Part shown: one piece after another, positions 24,290 to 36,529 of the stretch
How positions within the stretch are numbered: position 1 is the stretch's first letter
How the letters are laid out: the number at the start of each line of letters is the position of its first letter
Origin: Delphinapterus leucas
Taxonomy: Eukaryota > Chordata > Mammalia > Artiodactyla > Monodontidae
Direction of reading: 5' to 3'
NCBI RefSeq assembly: GCF_002288925.2
Contig: NW_022098057.1
Location: 65,631,094 to 65,695,093 of the forward strand
Length of the DNA: 64,000 bases
Notes under the pieces: generated by a model
What the model saw: the letters and a program-made list of their open reading frames with translations, nothing else
The model's database searches: none
Told to the model about the DNA's origin: nothing
Position numbers and translations under genes: made by a program

Positions 24290-24484
24290 GTGCTTCCCTG
24301 GTGGCGCAGTGGTTGAGAGTCCGCCTGCCGATGCAGGGGACGTGGGTTCGTGCCCCAGTCCGGGAAGATCCCACATGCCGCGGAACGGCTGGGCCCGTGA
24401 GCCATGGCCGCTGAGCCTGCGCGTCCGGAGCCTGTGCTCCGCAACGGGAGAGGCCACAACAGTGAGAGGCCCGCGTACAGCAAA
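24290..24484 (+). mobile_element. CHR-type SINE inserted in an older L1, with 14-bp target-site duplication
   Basis: Head 'gtgcttccctggtggcgcag', body through 'gagcctgtgctccgcaacg' and a short A tail. aaaacatatatctg flanks it at 24276-24289 and 24485-24498. The L1 text resumes cleanly after it, so the SINE is the later arrival. Close to the copies at 28803 and 46493. Confidence 0.95.
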
Positions 24485-24752
24485 AAAACATATATCTGAT
24501 CAGGGAAGGGATTAATATTCAAAATATATAAGGGACACAAACAACTAAATAACAAGAAAACCAATAACCATATTTTTAAATGGGCAAAGGACTTGAGTAG
24601 ACATTTCTCAAAAAAAAGACGTACAAATGGCCAAGTGATGTATGAGAAGATTATCAACACTACTAATCATAAGGGAAATGCAAATCAAAACCACAGCGAA
24701 ATATTACCTCAGACTTGTTAAAATGGCTGTCATCAAAAAAGACGAAAGATAA

Positions 24753-25035
24753 GTGTTGGCGAGGAAGTGGAGAAAAGGGACCCTTGTACACTGTTGGTGG
24801 AAATGTAAATTGGTACGGCCATTAAGAAAAACAGTATGGCGATTCCTCAAAAAATTAAAGATAGAACTACCATATGATCCAGCAATCCCACTTCTGGGTA
24901 TATATCCAAAGGAAATGAAATTAGGATCTCAGGGAGGTATCTGTTCTCCCATGTTCATTGCAGCATTATTCACGAGAGCCAAGGTATGGGAACAACGTAA
25001 GTGCGGGTCAACAAATGAATGGATAAAGAAGATGT

Positions 25036-25083
<48 letters not shown>

Positions 25084-25238
25084 ACATTTATTCAGCCATG
25101 AGACAGGAGAAAATCCTGCCATTTGTGAAAACATGGATGAACCTGGAGGACATTATACTAAGTGAATTAAGCCAGACAGAAAGGCAAATACTGCCTACTG
25201 TCACTTATATGTGGAATATAATTTGTTTTTTAAGTTGA
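24753..25238 (+). pseudogene. L1 ORF2 C-terminal fragment
   Basis: Reads [16 protein letters not shown] (second half of the zinc knuckle), [31 protein letters not shown] and NEWIKKMWYIYIYIYI. The repeated IY comes from expansion of a TA tract within the coding sequence. The usual ORF2 C-terminus follows in altered form. Confidence 0.88.
25038..25077 (+). repeat. (TA)n microsatellite inside L1 ORF2
   Basis: About 20 TA units. L1 consensus has a short TATATA run at this point, the likely seed. Confidence 0.95.
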
Positions 25239-25744
25239 ACTCAAATATGGAGAATACTGGTTACCAGGAGCTGGTGAGATGGGGTAAATGGGAAGATGTA
25301 CTTTGTAAAGAGTACAAAGTTGCAGTTATATTGAATGAATAAGTCTAAAGATCTAAAGTACAGGTATGATGACTGTATTTAATAATACTGTATTGAACAC
25401 TGGAAAGATGCTAAAATAATTGATTTCAGGTGCTTTCATCACACACAAAAAGATGGTAACTGTGTGAGGAGATATGTTAACTAGCTTGACCATAGTAATC
25501 ATTTCACTCTATGTATATGAAATCATGTTGTACATATTAAATATATACAAGTTTTATTTAAATGGATGAATTAAAAGGATAATAATAAGAAATACCTTTT
25601 GCTTACATTAAGTTAGGTGAGTGAAAAAATTAGGTAAGTGAATGGATAGTTTGAGTTCTATTTACCACTAGAAAAATAAAAGGACTAATTTAGGAATGGG
25701 ACTGATTTGCAAAAATAAAATCAAAGTACAAACATTAAATAATA

Positions 25745-25954
25745 CAGTTAACCCTTGAACAATTTGGGGTTAGGGTTGCCAACCCCCGTGCGGTTGAAAA
25801 TCCACGTATAATTTTACAGTGGTCTTCCCCTCTCCCTCTGTAGCTGAGGTTCCACAACCACAGATTGTATAGTCTCGTATTGCTATTTATTGAAAAAAAT
25901 GCACATATAAGTGGACCTATACAGTTCGAACTGATGTTCTTTAAGGGTAAACTG
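25745..25954 (+). mobile_element. Tigger2/MER28-like MITE flanked by TA
   Basis: Left end cagttaacccttgaacaatt; right end, reversed, cagtttacccttaaagaaca, an imperfect inverted repeat. TA at 25743-25744 and 25955-25956. About 210 bp, non-autonomous. Inner phrases ('gtgcggttgaaaatccacg', 'cacatataagtggacctat') fit the Tigger2/MER28 group. Confidence 0.85.
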
Positions 25955-25959
25955 TATTT

Positions 25960-26155
25960 GATTGCTTACTAGATGCCATGTACTATGTTTTTTGTGTATA
26001 TTTTTAGTTAATCTTTACAACAGTCTCAGAGATTGTTAATCTTATTTATTCCATTTTATTAATGAAGAAACTAAGGCTTAGGGATATTGTTTTTTCTAAG
26101 TTTATAGAACTAGTAAGTAGAAGAGCCAAAATTATAATCTAGGACTCTGACAATA
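25960..26155 (-). repeat. MIR SINE remnant, reverse orientation
   Basis: 'ccattttattaatgaagaaa', 'ctaaggcttagggatattg' and 'ctagtaagtagaagagccaa' are reversed MIR sequence in order. Confidence 0.65.
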
Positions 26156-28379
26156 AGGCCACATAAATTATTTGTGCTTTAATGCCTCTGTGTCTTATTG
26201 CTGCCCTATGTTTTGTTGTACGTTGTTGTCTTTTCAGAATGATGGTAGTCCCTGATTTCGGATGCAGAATATCCCAGAGGTTTTTCAGCAGTAGGTGACA
26301 ATTTTCTTCAGATGATGGCATAGATCTATGGTATGGCAGGGTAGTGAGCAAAGAAATTCTGCATTTTGGCTTCATATATTTATAACAGATGACACTTTGA
26401 TGATGTCATGTCTAAGGTTTGATGTAAATAATAAGTATGAGAAAAATAGTCCAGTTCTTATTTAAGTCTTTAAGTCTTTTAATATCATTTTATACTATTG
26501 TATGACAACCCCACTTTTTCGCACATGTACCACATGCCAAAATTATGATGAATATGAGGTGTCATATGTTTGAATTTACTTATCCGTGACTGTCAAAGTC
26601 AAAGTTTTGTGTTTATCATTTCAATTATAATATTTTATACCTCCTGTGGGGTTTTTTTTGTATTAAAATGATATTGTTCTAAATGATCAGCTTTTTTTTT
26701 TTTTTTTTTTTTTAATACTGAGAACTCTAGAACAGAAGATACAAGAGGCAACCAGATGCAGGAAAAGAAGATGAGCCAGAGCCCATGGATACATAGCATT
26801 GACAAAATATTCATGGCCAATTTTGACTCAGGTGTTTTATTGGTGTAGATAGTACTATAAAAGAAAACAAAACGTATGCCAACTTTCTGAAATTGTTTGA
26901 GGAGAGCCAGGGTAATTATAGTCCTCCAAATTATTATGTTTCAGCTAATATTAAGCAACACGTTAGACCACCAACCCTGCAAATAAGCAGTAAAATAAAG
27001 AGCATAGGTAAGAATGAGAATTACTATTTGCAACTCAACAAACATGATTGGAAAAGGACATAAAATGGAAAAGGCAACAAAAGGAAAATTAAAGGAAAAC
27101 GAAATCAGACCAGCTGTTGTGAATCTGTTTTTCATGCGCAGATGCTTAAATGGGAGGAATGGCCTTCCAGGCAAGGTTGCTGAGATAATAACACTGAATT
27201 TCAAGATAGTTTGATTAGATGGTCTGACAGTAGAGGTTTAAAACTGAAAGAATAAGCTGTTGTAGGCCAACTGGGCTGTTTGCACTGTTTTTAGAAGTTT
27301 CATATCTTTGTTTAAGATCTTGAACAAAGATGATATTTTTCTGCTTTTTATGTAGACATAGCATCAAAAAAAAACACAACCTGTTTGTTTCACATTTTTA
27401 GGAGACATTTTAACAGCTTACCTCTTATTACTATCAGCAGTTTTTGCTGTCGTGTTACTTTTCTTCCTCATTTTATTATCATCAGCCTCATTATGGTACA
27501 TCCACTAGCCTCCCCTACTGTGATCTTTAGTGTATGAATGTTTGTGTCATGTGCTACTGTCTTTCATCATGTTTGAATCTTGGCAAAAATTTCTTTTAAC
27601 TGCAGTATTTTGTAGATAGATTGTACTGGTCCAATGCAGTTATTGTAATTGTTGGACATGACTGCTCTTTGTGCTGATTTTTACTTTGGAAGTTTCTGTA
27701 TGATACACAAATTTGTTCTTAAGCACAGAATTGGGGAAAAAAAGAACTAATTTTTTTTAATCTTTAAATAGAAAGTTTTAAAATGTCCATGCCTCTCTTT
27801 TCCTGTGTTGAATCTAAGCTGAACTAAGATGTCCACACACAAAGGACATGGATTGTACTTTACAACTTATAAAAGGAGCACCTAAAAACAATTAAAATGT
27901 GCAAAGAAAAGAAAGATGTTAACAATAAATGAGCTAATGAAATAATATTTATAAATTGGTTATGTAACATAAAACTCTCCCACTAAAATACCTTTTAAAT
28001 AATTCTTCAGTTTTTATACAGGTATCACGCTAGCAATTAATAGGACAGAACATCAGTTACTTGTCTTCAAATTCTCGTAGTTAGAGCCATTAGAGACTAT
28101 TGATCATATACATATCATTTTGATAGGAAAATTACTACACCCCTACTTTCACAGTCATCAAGGAACATGTAAATACACAATGAACTTAAAAAAGACCAAG
28201 ACATACTTGCTGGGTCAATCTGATCTTAAGGGAACAATCCATGGTATGTAATGCAACGATGTACATAGAAAGAGGAAGTGCACTGTAGGAAAAGGAAATG
28301 GTTTAGCTACTCTTACCCATGTATACTATGACACTAATCACGTTTCTTGTAGTTAAGTTAGGTGCTCTTTTCTGTCATT
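26156..28379. other. Intronic sequence with no supported gene
   Basis: Contains a 22-base T run at about 26692-26713. Frames such as 26139-26375, 26941-27204 and 27014-27214 have no recognisable domain. No other repeat named. Confidence 0.45.
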
Positions 28380-28495
28380 AGACTGTGAGTTCTTTTGAAG
28401 CAAAGACAACGAGTTATTTATCTTGTCATCTCCTTTACCCGGCAATATATCTAGTGGTAGGAACTCTGTAAATACTCATTGAATAAATGAATTTT
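28380..28495 (+). repeat. L2 LINE 3' end remnant
   Basis: 'gactgtgagttcttttgaag', 'caaagacaacgagttattta' and 'aatactcattgaataaatga' match the L2 3' end in order. Confidence 0.7.
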
Positions 28496-28802
28496 TAAAA
28501 ATACCACTTTACAATTACTACTAGTTTTCAGGCAGAAAGCTGAGAGAGAGGAAAAATAATCCTGGAAGAACTAATGATATTAGTTCTTGATATTAGGGGG
28601 CATCAGGCATATATTTACCTTAGCAATATATAGTTCTTAACAATTGGTGTGTGCTTAGTCATCTAAATTTTACCTATTGAGGTTCACTCTTTAATAACAC
28701 TGTTAATTAAAGATAGAGTATAATTTGAAATGGTAATCATTAAAATGATGAAACTTATGTATTATGACATATAGTATTATTTTACAAAAAATAAATAAAT
28801 AG

Positions 28803-29018
28803 GGCTTCCCTGGTGGCGCAGTGGTTGAGAGTCCGCCTGCCGATGCAGGGGACACGGGTTCGTGCCCTGGTCCGGGAAGATCCCACATGCTGCGGAGCGG
28901 CTGGGCTCGTGAGCCATGGCCGCTGAGCCTGTGCATACGGAGCCTGTGCTCCGCAACGGGAGAGGCCACAACAGTGAGAGGCCCGCATACCGCAAAAACA
29001 AAACAACAACAACAAAAC
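28803..29018 (+). mobile_element. CHR-type SINE
   Basis: Head 'ggcttccctggtggcgcagt' and body closely like the copies at 24290 and 46493, ending in an A-rich, CAA-repeat tail. I see no clear target-site duplication in the A-rich flanks. Frames of 70-90 codons on both strands here are SINE translations. Confidence 0.93.
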
Positions 29019-29364
29019 TATCCCTCTAAGTATGCTTAGATGATATTTCATGCCCAGTTAAAATTAATGTGAAAACTTATAATGCATTCAGGTACATAAT
29101 ATTATAAACAATCTTTTGTACCATTTTATAAAATTTAGAAAATATTTTAGACCTATAATTTCTCCTTCCCATTGTACATTTGGGGTAGCTGAATAATATA
29201 ATTATAGAATAACCATATTTTAAAGCCAGATGAGACCTTAGCATTTCTAGGACCTTAGTAGGTGGGATAAACTTGATTTCAAGCTATGGCTCAATTACTG
29301 TAACTATCAATTTTGGAATGATACATTTCTGCTCAAAGCCTTGATCTCTTCATCTTCAGAACTG

Positions 29365-30430
29365 ATAGGTAAGATGATACAGCTACTTCGGAAGGCAGTT
29401 TGGCAGTTTCTAACAAAGCTAAACAAACGTATGGATACCAAGAGGGAAGGGGAGGTGGGATGAATTGGTAGATTGGGATTCACATACATACACTATTGAT
29501 ACTATGTATAAAATAGATAACTAATGAGAACCTACTGTACAGCACAGAGAATGCTACTCAGTGCTCTGTGGTGACCTAAATGGGAAGGAAATCCAAAAAA
29601 AAAAGGGGATATATGTATACATATAGCTGATTCATTTGCTGTACAGTAGAAACTAATACAGCATTGTAAAGCAACTATATTCCAATAAAAATTTTTTAAA
29701 AAAACACCCTAAACATACTCTTAACATATGACCTAACAATCACCACATTCCTTGGTATTTACCAAAATAAAATGAAAAGTTACATCCATACAAAGACATG
29801 CACATAGATGTTTATAGCAGCTTTATTCATAATTGCCAAAATCTGCATGCAAGCAAGATGTCCTTCAGTAGGTAAATGAATAAGTAAACTGTGGCACATC
29901 CACACAATGGAATATCATCCAGTGCTAAGATGAAATAAGCCAACAAGCCATGGAGGAAACTTAAACGCATATTACTAAATGAAAGAAGCCAATCTGAAAA
30001 AGATACATACTGTATGATTCCAATTATGTGATATTCTGAAAAATGCAAAACTGTGGAGACAGTAAAAAGGCCAGTGGTTGCCAGGGGTTGCATGGGGGAT
30101 AAATAAATAGGCAGAGCACAGAGGACTTTTAGGGCACTGCAGCTGTTCTGTATGATACTACGATGGTGGATATATGTCATTATACCTTTGTTCAAACCCA
30201 AAGAATGTAAAATAGCAAGAGTGAAATCTAATGTTTGGACTTTGGGTGATAATATTGTGTCAGTGTAGCTTCATGGACAGTAAAAAATGTACTACTCTGG
30301 TTGGGGATGTTGATAATGGGGAGGCTGTGCATGAGTGGGTAAGTAACCTTTGTACTTTCTGCTCAATTTTGCTGTGAGTGTAAAACTTCCCTTAAAAAGA
30401 AAGTTTATTATGTTTTGAAAAAAAATGATA
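29365..30430 (+). mobile_element. Old L1 fragment, sense orientation, with a younger L1 inside
   Basis: L1 ORF2 C-terminal text at the left ('ggcagtttggcagtttctaa'), resuming after 29705 with 'gacctaacaatcaccacatt', 'gcagctttattcataattgc' and 'acaatggaatatcatccagt', then a 3' UTR ('gccagtggttgccaggggtt', 'ttgggtgataatattgtgtc'). No long frame survives in sense. Confidence 0.85.
29424..29705 (+). mobile_element. Younger L1 3' end nested in the older L1
   Basis: A cetartiodactyl-type L1 3' UTR end ('gagaacctactgtacagcac', 'gcattgtaaagcaactatat', then an A-rich tail) splits the older L1 sequence. Possible imperfect duplication: ctaaacaaac on the left and ctaaacatac on the right. Confidence 0.8.
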
Positions 30431-30552
30431 GGTAAGAGACCTACCTCTTAGGACTGTTATAAGAATTTAATGAAATAATGTGCATATATGTTGATTATGA
30501 TATGCACATTATGGAAAACAGGCATTCCAAAATTATTTGTTAAAAACTCAAG

Positions 30553-30874
30553 GGCTTCCCTGGTGGCACAGCGGTTGAGAATCTGCCTGCCAATGCAGGG
30601 GACATGGCTTCGAGCCCTGGTCTGGGAAGATCCCACATGCCGCGGAGCAACTAGGCCCGTGAAACACAACTACTGAGCCTGCGCGTCTGGAGCCTGTGCT
30701 CCACAACAAGAGAGGCCGCAAGAGTGAGAGGCCCACGCACCGCGATGAAGAGTGGCCCCCGCTTGCCGCAACTAGAGAAAGCCCTTGCACAGAAACGAAG
30801 ACCCAACACAGCCATAAATAAATAAATAAATAAATAATATCCCCTAATATGCTGATTTATAAAAAAAAAAACAC
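30553..30874 (+). mobile_element. Longer CHR SINE with 10-bp target-site duplication
   Basis: Shares the CHR head but has a longer body ending 'cagaaacgaagacccaacac' and an (AAAT)n tail. aaaactcaag flanks it at 30543-30552 and 30875-30884. More diverged than the short CHR copies, so probably from an older CHR subfamily. Confidence 0.9.
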
Positions 30875-31198
30875 AAAACTCAAGCAAATTGACGATCAGA
30901 GATGTTACTGTGTAAAAGCTAGGAAAGAGTTGGGGAAAGGATCAAACTTTTTCTTAATTATACTCTTGGAAAATTGAAGAATGTTCAAAATTCCTATCAC
31001 ATTAATTATAGATATCTGTAAATTATGAATGTTATTGAATATGTAAGATTGAACATTATCAGTTTTCTTCCAGTTTAGAAGCTGAACACAGTGCTTGTTA
31101 AAGGTCTCAAGTGGACTTGGCACTGAATAGTGAATGTTTCAAGAATCTTCTTTGCTGTTGTAATTGATGAACCAATATTGATTCATTAACTACCTTCT

Positions 31199-32345
31199 GC
31201 AGTTTACATTAGGGTTCACTATGTGTTTTAAATTCTGTGGATTTTACAAATGTAATAATGACATGCATCCATCATGACAGTATCATACAGATTAGTGTCA
31301 GTATGCTGAAAATCCTCTGTGTTACATCTATTCATTCCTCCCTTTTTACCCCTGAATCCCTGGCAACCACTGATGTTTTTTTACTGTGTCCATAGTTTTG
31401 CCTTTTCCAAAATGTCATATAGTTGGAATACTGCAGTATGTAACCTTTTCATATTGGCTTAATTTATTATCAATATATATTTAAATTTCCTCCATGTCTT
31501 TTTGTAGCTTGATAGTTAATTTATTTTCATTGCTATATAATATTCCATTGTATCGATGTATAACAGTTTGTTTATCCATTCTCCTGTTGAAGGATATCTT
31601 GGTTGCCTCCAAGTTTTGGTAATTATAAGCCAAGCTTCAATAAATGTTCATGTGAAGTTTTTGTGTAGATGTAAGTTTTCACCTCATTTGGGTAAATACC
31701 AAGTAGCACAATTGCTGGGTCACATGGTAAGAGCATGCTTGATTTTATAAGAAACTGACAAATTGTCTTTCAGAGTGGCTGTACCATTTTGCATTTCCAC
31801 CAGCAATGAATGAGAGTTCCTGTTGCTTTGTATTCTCCTCAGTACTTGGTATTCTCAGGGTTCTGAATTTTGGACATTCTAATAGGTGTGTAGTGGTATC
31901 TCGTTGTTTTAATTGCAATTCCCTGATGATATGTGATGTTAAGTGTCCTTTCATATGATCACTTTTCATTTATATGTCTTCTTTGTTTGGGTGTCTTTGT
32001 TAGATCTTTTGCCAGTATTTATAGACTTTTTAATTTTTATTGTTGAATTTTAAGAATTCTTTGTAGATTTTAGATACCAGTCCTTTTGCAAATATTTTTT
32101 TCTGATCTGTGCTTGCCTTTTCATTCTCTTAACAAACAGTGCCTTTCACAGAGCAGAAGTTTTAAATTTTTATGAAGTCCAATTTGTTAATCTTTCCTTT
32201 CATTTTTTATACTTTCAGTGCTGTATTTAAAAAGTCATTTCCAAATTCAAGGCTACCTAGATTTTCTCCTAGGAGCTTTAAAGTTTTGCACTTTACATGT
32301 AGGTCTATGATTCCACATGTAATTTATCCTTTACATTTTTTCCCC
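31199..32345 (-). mobile_element. Old L1 fragment, reverse orientation
   Basis: Reversed L1 3' UTR and ORF2 C-terminal text in order: 'agtttacattagggttcact', 'tggcaaccactgatg', 'tattccattgtatcgatgta', 'cagagtggctgtaccatttt' and 'ggtctatgattccacatgta'. The 74-codon minus frame at 31745-31969 (MKSDHMKGHLTSHIIRELQL) is a piece of ORF2. Similar in type to the one at 55845. Confidence 0.85.
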
Positions 32346-32979
32346 ATGGGTAGAAAAAAATACTTGAAAAATTAGTAGCTTCCAAGACAAAATATACAGT
32401 CAAAGAATAATTTTCCAAAGCTGAAAGCAAGACTTTTACAAATTTAAAGTGAACAGCTGTCAAAAATTCACTATTGAGAGACACCAAGATGGTAATGCTT
32501 GTTTAAGGAAAACTGGGTAAAGAAAGAATGGTTAAATAAAATTTTAACTTATAAAAAAAAACTGGTTGATGGTCCTATAGAACGGTAAAAATGTAACCTT
32601 CAGGATTATGTTTTCTATAAAAATTATTCCCATCTCTATCAGATAAAAATTTATTTGCATTCCTGTGTGACAAGAATTATTTACCTAGTATCCCTTTTAA
32701 CAAAATGAGCATCTACAGAACTGTAAAACCCCTACAGAATTGTAAAACATCCTAACCAATAGTAAACAGCAAGTGGTAAAAAGATACACACTGCTGGAGA
32801 ATTAGATATCTGCCAGGTAGGCTTGGTTCACAATGTCTGCCCAGGAGGGCACTGAAGGGACAAGCAGTAGTACCTTTTGCCTATTTCTAAGCTTTTGATA
32901 AATTTCTTTACTTCACAGAGAAAACTGTTGTAAGAGCCTACTTGAGACTTATGAAAAGAAATATGAAGACTTCAGTGAC

Positions 32980-33022
<43 letters not shown>

Positions 33023-33334
33023 ATGTGTTTATTTCTATAGAATTGTGTCTGCATAAGTACTGCAGAATTCCTTTAAGTATAGTTTGGTAAAGAACTAGTT
33101 TGGGAATAGCAATCTTTATTTTTCTTTTGATTATTGTCAGAAGTGGGTCAAGTAAGTTTGAGCTGGTTAAAGTCCAATGAAGAATAAATAGCTTATAGTG
33201 CAGAGAAACTAGGCAAACTTTTGTAATAAAGGTTAACAAAACTTCGTTAAAATGATGAGATAATTTTGACTATCGTATTTTGGGAAGAATAAAAGATAAT
33301 GAAAGAAAGTAATTCTTACCAATATTTTATAATA
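32346..33334. other. Intronic sequence with a TG microsatellite, no gene
   Basis: Apart from the TG run at 32982-33020, no feature recognised. Short frames on both strands have no motif. Confidence 0.45.
32982..33020 (+). repeat. (TG)n microsatellite
   Basis: About 19 uninterrupted TG units; likely length-polymorphic and able to form Z-DNA in principle. Confidence 0.95.
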
Positions 33335-33465
33335 ACTATAAATGGAGTATAACCTTTAAAAATTGTGAATCACTATATTGTACACCTATAACTTATATAA
33401 TATTAATATTTTACATCAACTATACTTCAATAATTTCTTTTTAATTTTTAAAAAGAAAATTCTTT
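33335..33465 (+). mobile_element. Short L1 3' end fragment, sense orientation
   Basis: 'aatcactatattgtacacct', 'aacttatataatattaatat' and 'catcaactatacttcaataa' match the last part of cetartiodactyl L1 3' UTRs. Confidence 0.65.
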
Positions 33466-34750
33466 CTCGTTGCTAGCTTTTAAACCCTTTACAGAAGGGG
33501 ATTTACCTTTATCTTTTACATCATCTACATTTTCTAACACATAGCAATACTTAGGTTCAGGAAAGGAGACAGAGGAAAGGTTCTAAGGATGTAGAAAAGG
33601 TATATGAAATTTCAAAAAGTTTTACATTTAGCTATATACATGTTCTTTATTCTCAGAATAGTACTTGCCTAGATATTTATGCAGGATATTAGTTATTTGG
33701 AGAACAATCATCATGATCAAATTCTTACTAAAAAATTTCGGCCACCTTTAAGTAGATACATAAACAACAATTAACTTATATACTGGTGTATTCCATTGGC
33801 TTTATATCTTCTTTTTTTGGGGGCGGGGAGTGAAGGAGAAAAATTACTGTGTAGTTGCCTGTGTAGTGAATTTTAAATTTACAGGTAGAGATTCAGGTGT
33901 GCAAAATTGAAACATTTTCTTATACTTAGTTAAATCTCTGAGCTCATATACAATGGGTTGCTAAACTTAATCTTGCCAATTTAAGAAACTCAATCTCTTT
34001 TGGCTTATAATTCAGTCTCTTTAGAAAAAAGTTTCCTCTTTAGAAAAATATTCTTTTCTCTCTTCTCCTTTCCTCCTTAGAATTTTGTTTTACATATGCA
34101 GATATCAGGGGAGGAAACAGTTGGTGGTAGATTATTCCCCATTCAATGGATTATAGCATAAACCTCTTCAGGCTTTGCCATTGATGTATTCAAAGCCCAG
34201 CTTTGGGAATTAAAAGAAAGCAACTTTAAGTGTGGCTTTTGCGAATAAAATGTCCTTCTACTTTAGGTCTGTTCTTTGGGTTATGGATTTATAAAATTCT
34301 GCTTTGTATGTTGTTTTCTACTTTCCCTGAGGCAAGTTCTAGCTTTAATTGTAGAAAACTGAAGAATTAAGAAAAAAATCGTCGAAAAAAATTTTAAATA
34401 TATTTCAAAATCTTATTGTGCTACACTTGCTGCGATGACTGAAGATGGAGCCACCCACAGAAGTTTGCAACAAATGAAATGTCTTGCAGTCTAAGATCAG
34501 TTCCTTTATTGCCCTCTTTATTACTGTTTTCCAGCATAATAAAAATCATCCTTTGCATCTCAGGATAGCTATAAAATGAGTGACAGTAACTGCTAGTCAG
34601 TCATTCAGCTATTCTCTGCTCTTAAAATAATGTACTTCAGGATTTGCAGTAATACTAGGACATTTCACCCCTCACCCCAAATCAAATGTTAAGCTGACAC
34701 TTTGAAACGATTAAGACAAATCTTCAATCAATCCTTCAAAACATATACTA
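33466..34750. other. Intronic sequence with no supported gene
   Basis: No repeat or exon recognised. Confidence 0.4.
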
Positions 34751-34942
34751 CAGTTGACCCTTGAACAACATGGGTTTGAACTGCGCAGGTCCACTTTTAT
34801 GAGGATATTTTTCAACAGTAAATATCACAGTACTACACCGTCCATGGTTAGTTGAATCTGCAGAGGAACTGGGGATACGGAGGGACAACTAGTGACACAA
34901 GTTATACACGAGTTAGCGCCAGCATTGTTCAACGGTCAACTG
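34751..34942 (+). mobile_element. Tigger-type MITE with inverted ends
   Basis: Left end cagttgacccttgaacaaca; right end, reversed, cagttgaccgttgaacaatg. TA is present on the left (34749-34750) and mutated on the right. Inner 'gggtttgaactgcgcaggtc' is a well-known mammalian MITE phrase. Same group as 25745-25954 but a different deletion product. Confidence 0.85.
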
Positions 34943-36529
34943 TTTTCCAAGTGTACTTGTTTTATAATAACGTATTTTCTTTCTTTTAAACCTCATTGTA
35001 AAAGTTATGTAATTGTTAAATCCAAGTACATGTGCAGTTGAGAAAAAAAATAAATTGGAGGTAGAGTTCCTAATGATTTTTTCTGCGTCTAATGAGTGAA
35101 CTCATTCCATCAGCGAAGACTTAAGAGATATGTCAGTAGAAAGTTTTATGCAAAGTATTTGGTGTTTTATTTCTTTCCTATAGGTGTGGATTTATATATC
35201 TAGACATAAAAACTCAAGCTATCATGAAGGCCTTTTTAACTACTTAAGTTCACCTTAAATAAAGAAATACTTGTTTTTAAGACATTAGCTTAATGTTTAG
35301 TTACTGTGTATATGGGAGGTGCCCAATATTTTTTTTCTTTTTCTGGTACTCTGTGTTTAGAATTTCATGCAAATAATTGTTGCTGGCATTTTGTGAAACA
35401 TTCAGAATAATGGGGAAGTGTCACAATAATGGAAATCTTGCAAACCTTTCCTAATGCTTCTGCGCTATATTTAATCTTAGTAATTCAAAAGATCATTTAG
35501 TCATCATCTCCGACATTCTCAGTATAGCTGCTTCAGATAAACGCTGGGTATATGCTTCTTGTCATTTATTTTCCTTATTTTTTATATTGTATATTTTCAT
35601 GTAAGGTTTTTATTTCCATATCTGACCTTAACTCTATGGTTCTTCAACATAATTAACACCAGGGCTTCTGATTGTGTTGCACAATCTAAAGCAATAACCA
35701 CACAAACTTCTATAAGGCCAAGCAAAAAAGAATCAGAAAAATTCTTACTGTATATTTTATTCTCCATTTAAAGTAATAAAATAAATTGTGAAGCATATAT
35801 ATCATTGTTTTATAGAAGTGAACATTCATTGTTAGTATTTTTTGTATTTTTTCCAGTGAAAAATTCATAGGAAAAAAATAGTTTGTGACAGCTATAATTT
35901 CACCTTTAATTAAACAGAAATTACTGAGTTTATTAGATAATTAATTTTCCAAAAATGAACAATGTTTTTTCTTTCCTAAATATCTTTTCACTTTCACAGA
36001 ACTGAGAAACTGAGAACAACTCTGCAATCTAAAATTAAGCACCTTTAGTGAATACAGATTAAACATGCATTGGATACATATATATTGTGTTTGCTTTTAA
36101 AAAAACTTACCAACATACTTTGGAAAATAACAGCTTCTTAATGTGTCATTAAAGGGCACATCTGTGGATTTTTAAAAAACTGATCATTATTACGCCTTCC
36201 ACATTTATACTTGTACTTCAGTTCCAAGGGAAACATGATGCTGATGATACACATGTGCTTTCTGTTGAGATGGGACTGTGCCTCGATTTATTACAGGCCT
36301 TAATGACACATTCATAACTGAATGCTACAAATTAGGTTAAAACTCCAGTGAATTTATAATGAAGGTTTTCAGTACTTAATCTTTTTCATGCAAATGAACT
36401 TACTGTCCTTAATGTGGCTTAAATTGACTAATTTTAAGGCTACAGAAATGTGTCTACCAGTGTTCATAACCCATGATTTAGGATTTAGACAAAATAATGT
36501 ACTGTTCCCAGGTGCATCTTATAAGAAGA
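34943..36529. other. Intronic sequence with no supported gene
   Basis: AT-rich. The frame at 35559-35771 has no motif. No repeat recognised. Confidence 0.4.

Larger units (their letters stand above)
24070..25600 (+). mobile_element. Old L1 fragment, sense orientation, interrupted by a SINE
   Basis: Contains L1 ORF2 C-terminal sequence ('ttcttgacattggtatggg', 'gcaaatcaaaaccacagcg', 'gatccagcaatcccacttct') and a 3' UTR, 5'-truncated. A CHR SINE interrupts it at 24290-24484 and a (TA)n tract at 25038-25077. More diverged than the L1 at 11615, so older. Confidence 0.9.

Noticed and set aside
24340..24352. tRNA gene suggested by a B-box-like gtgggttcgtgcc
   Set aside because: The sequence is the tRNA-derived head of a SINE. 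It cannot fold as a full tRNA, and it recurs in all CHR copies here.
30807..30837. AAAT tandem array as a possible independent satellite
   Set aside because: It is the tail of the CHR SINE at 30553-30874. The similar runs at 15940-15965 and 55495-55515 also belong to mobile elements.
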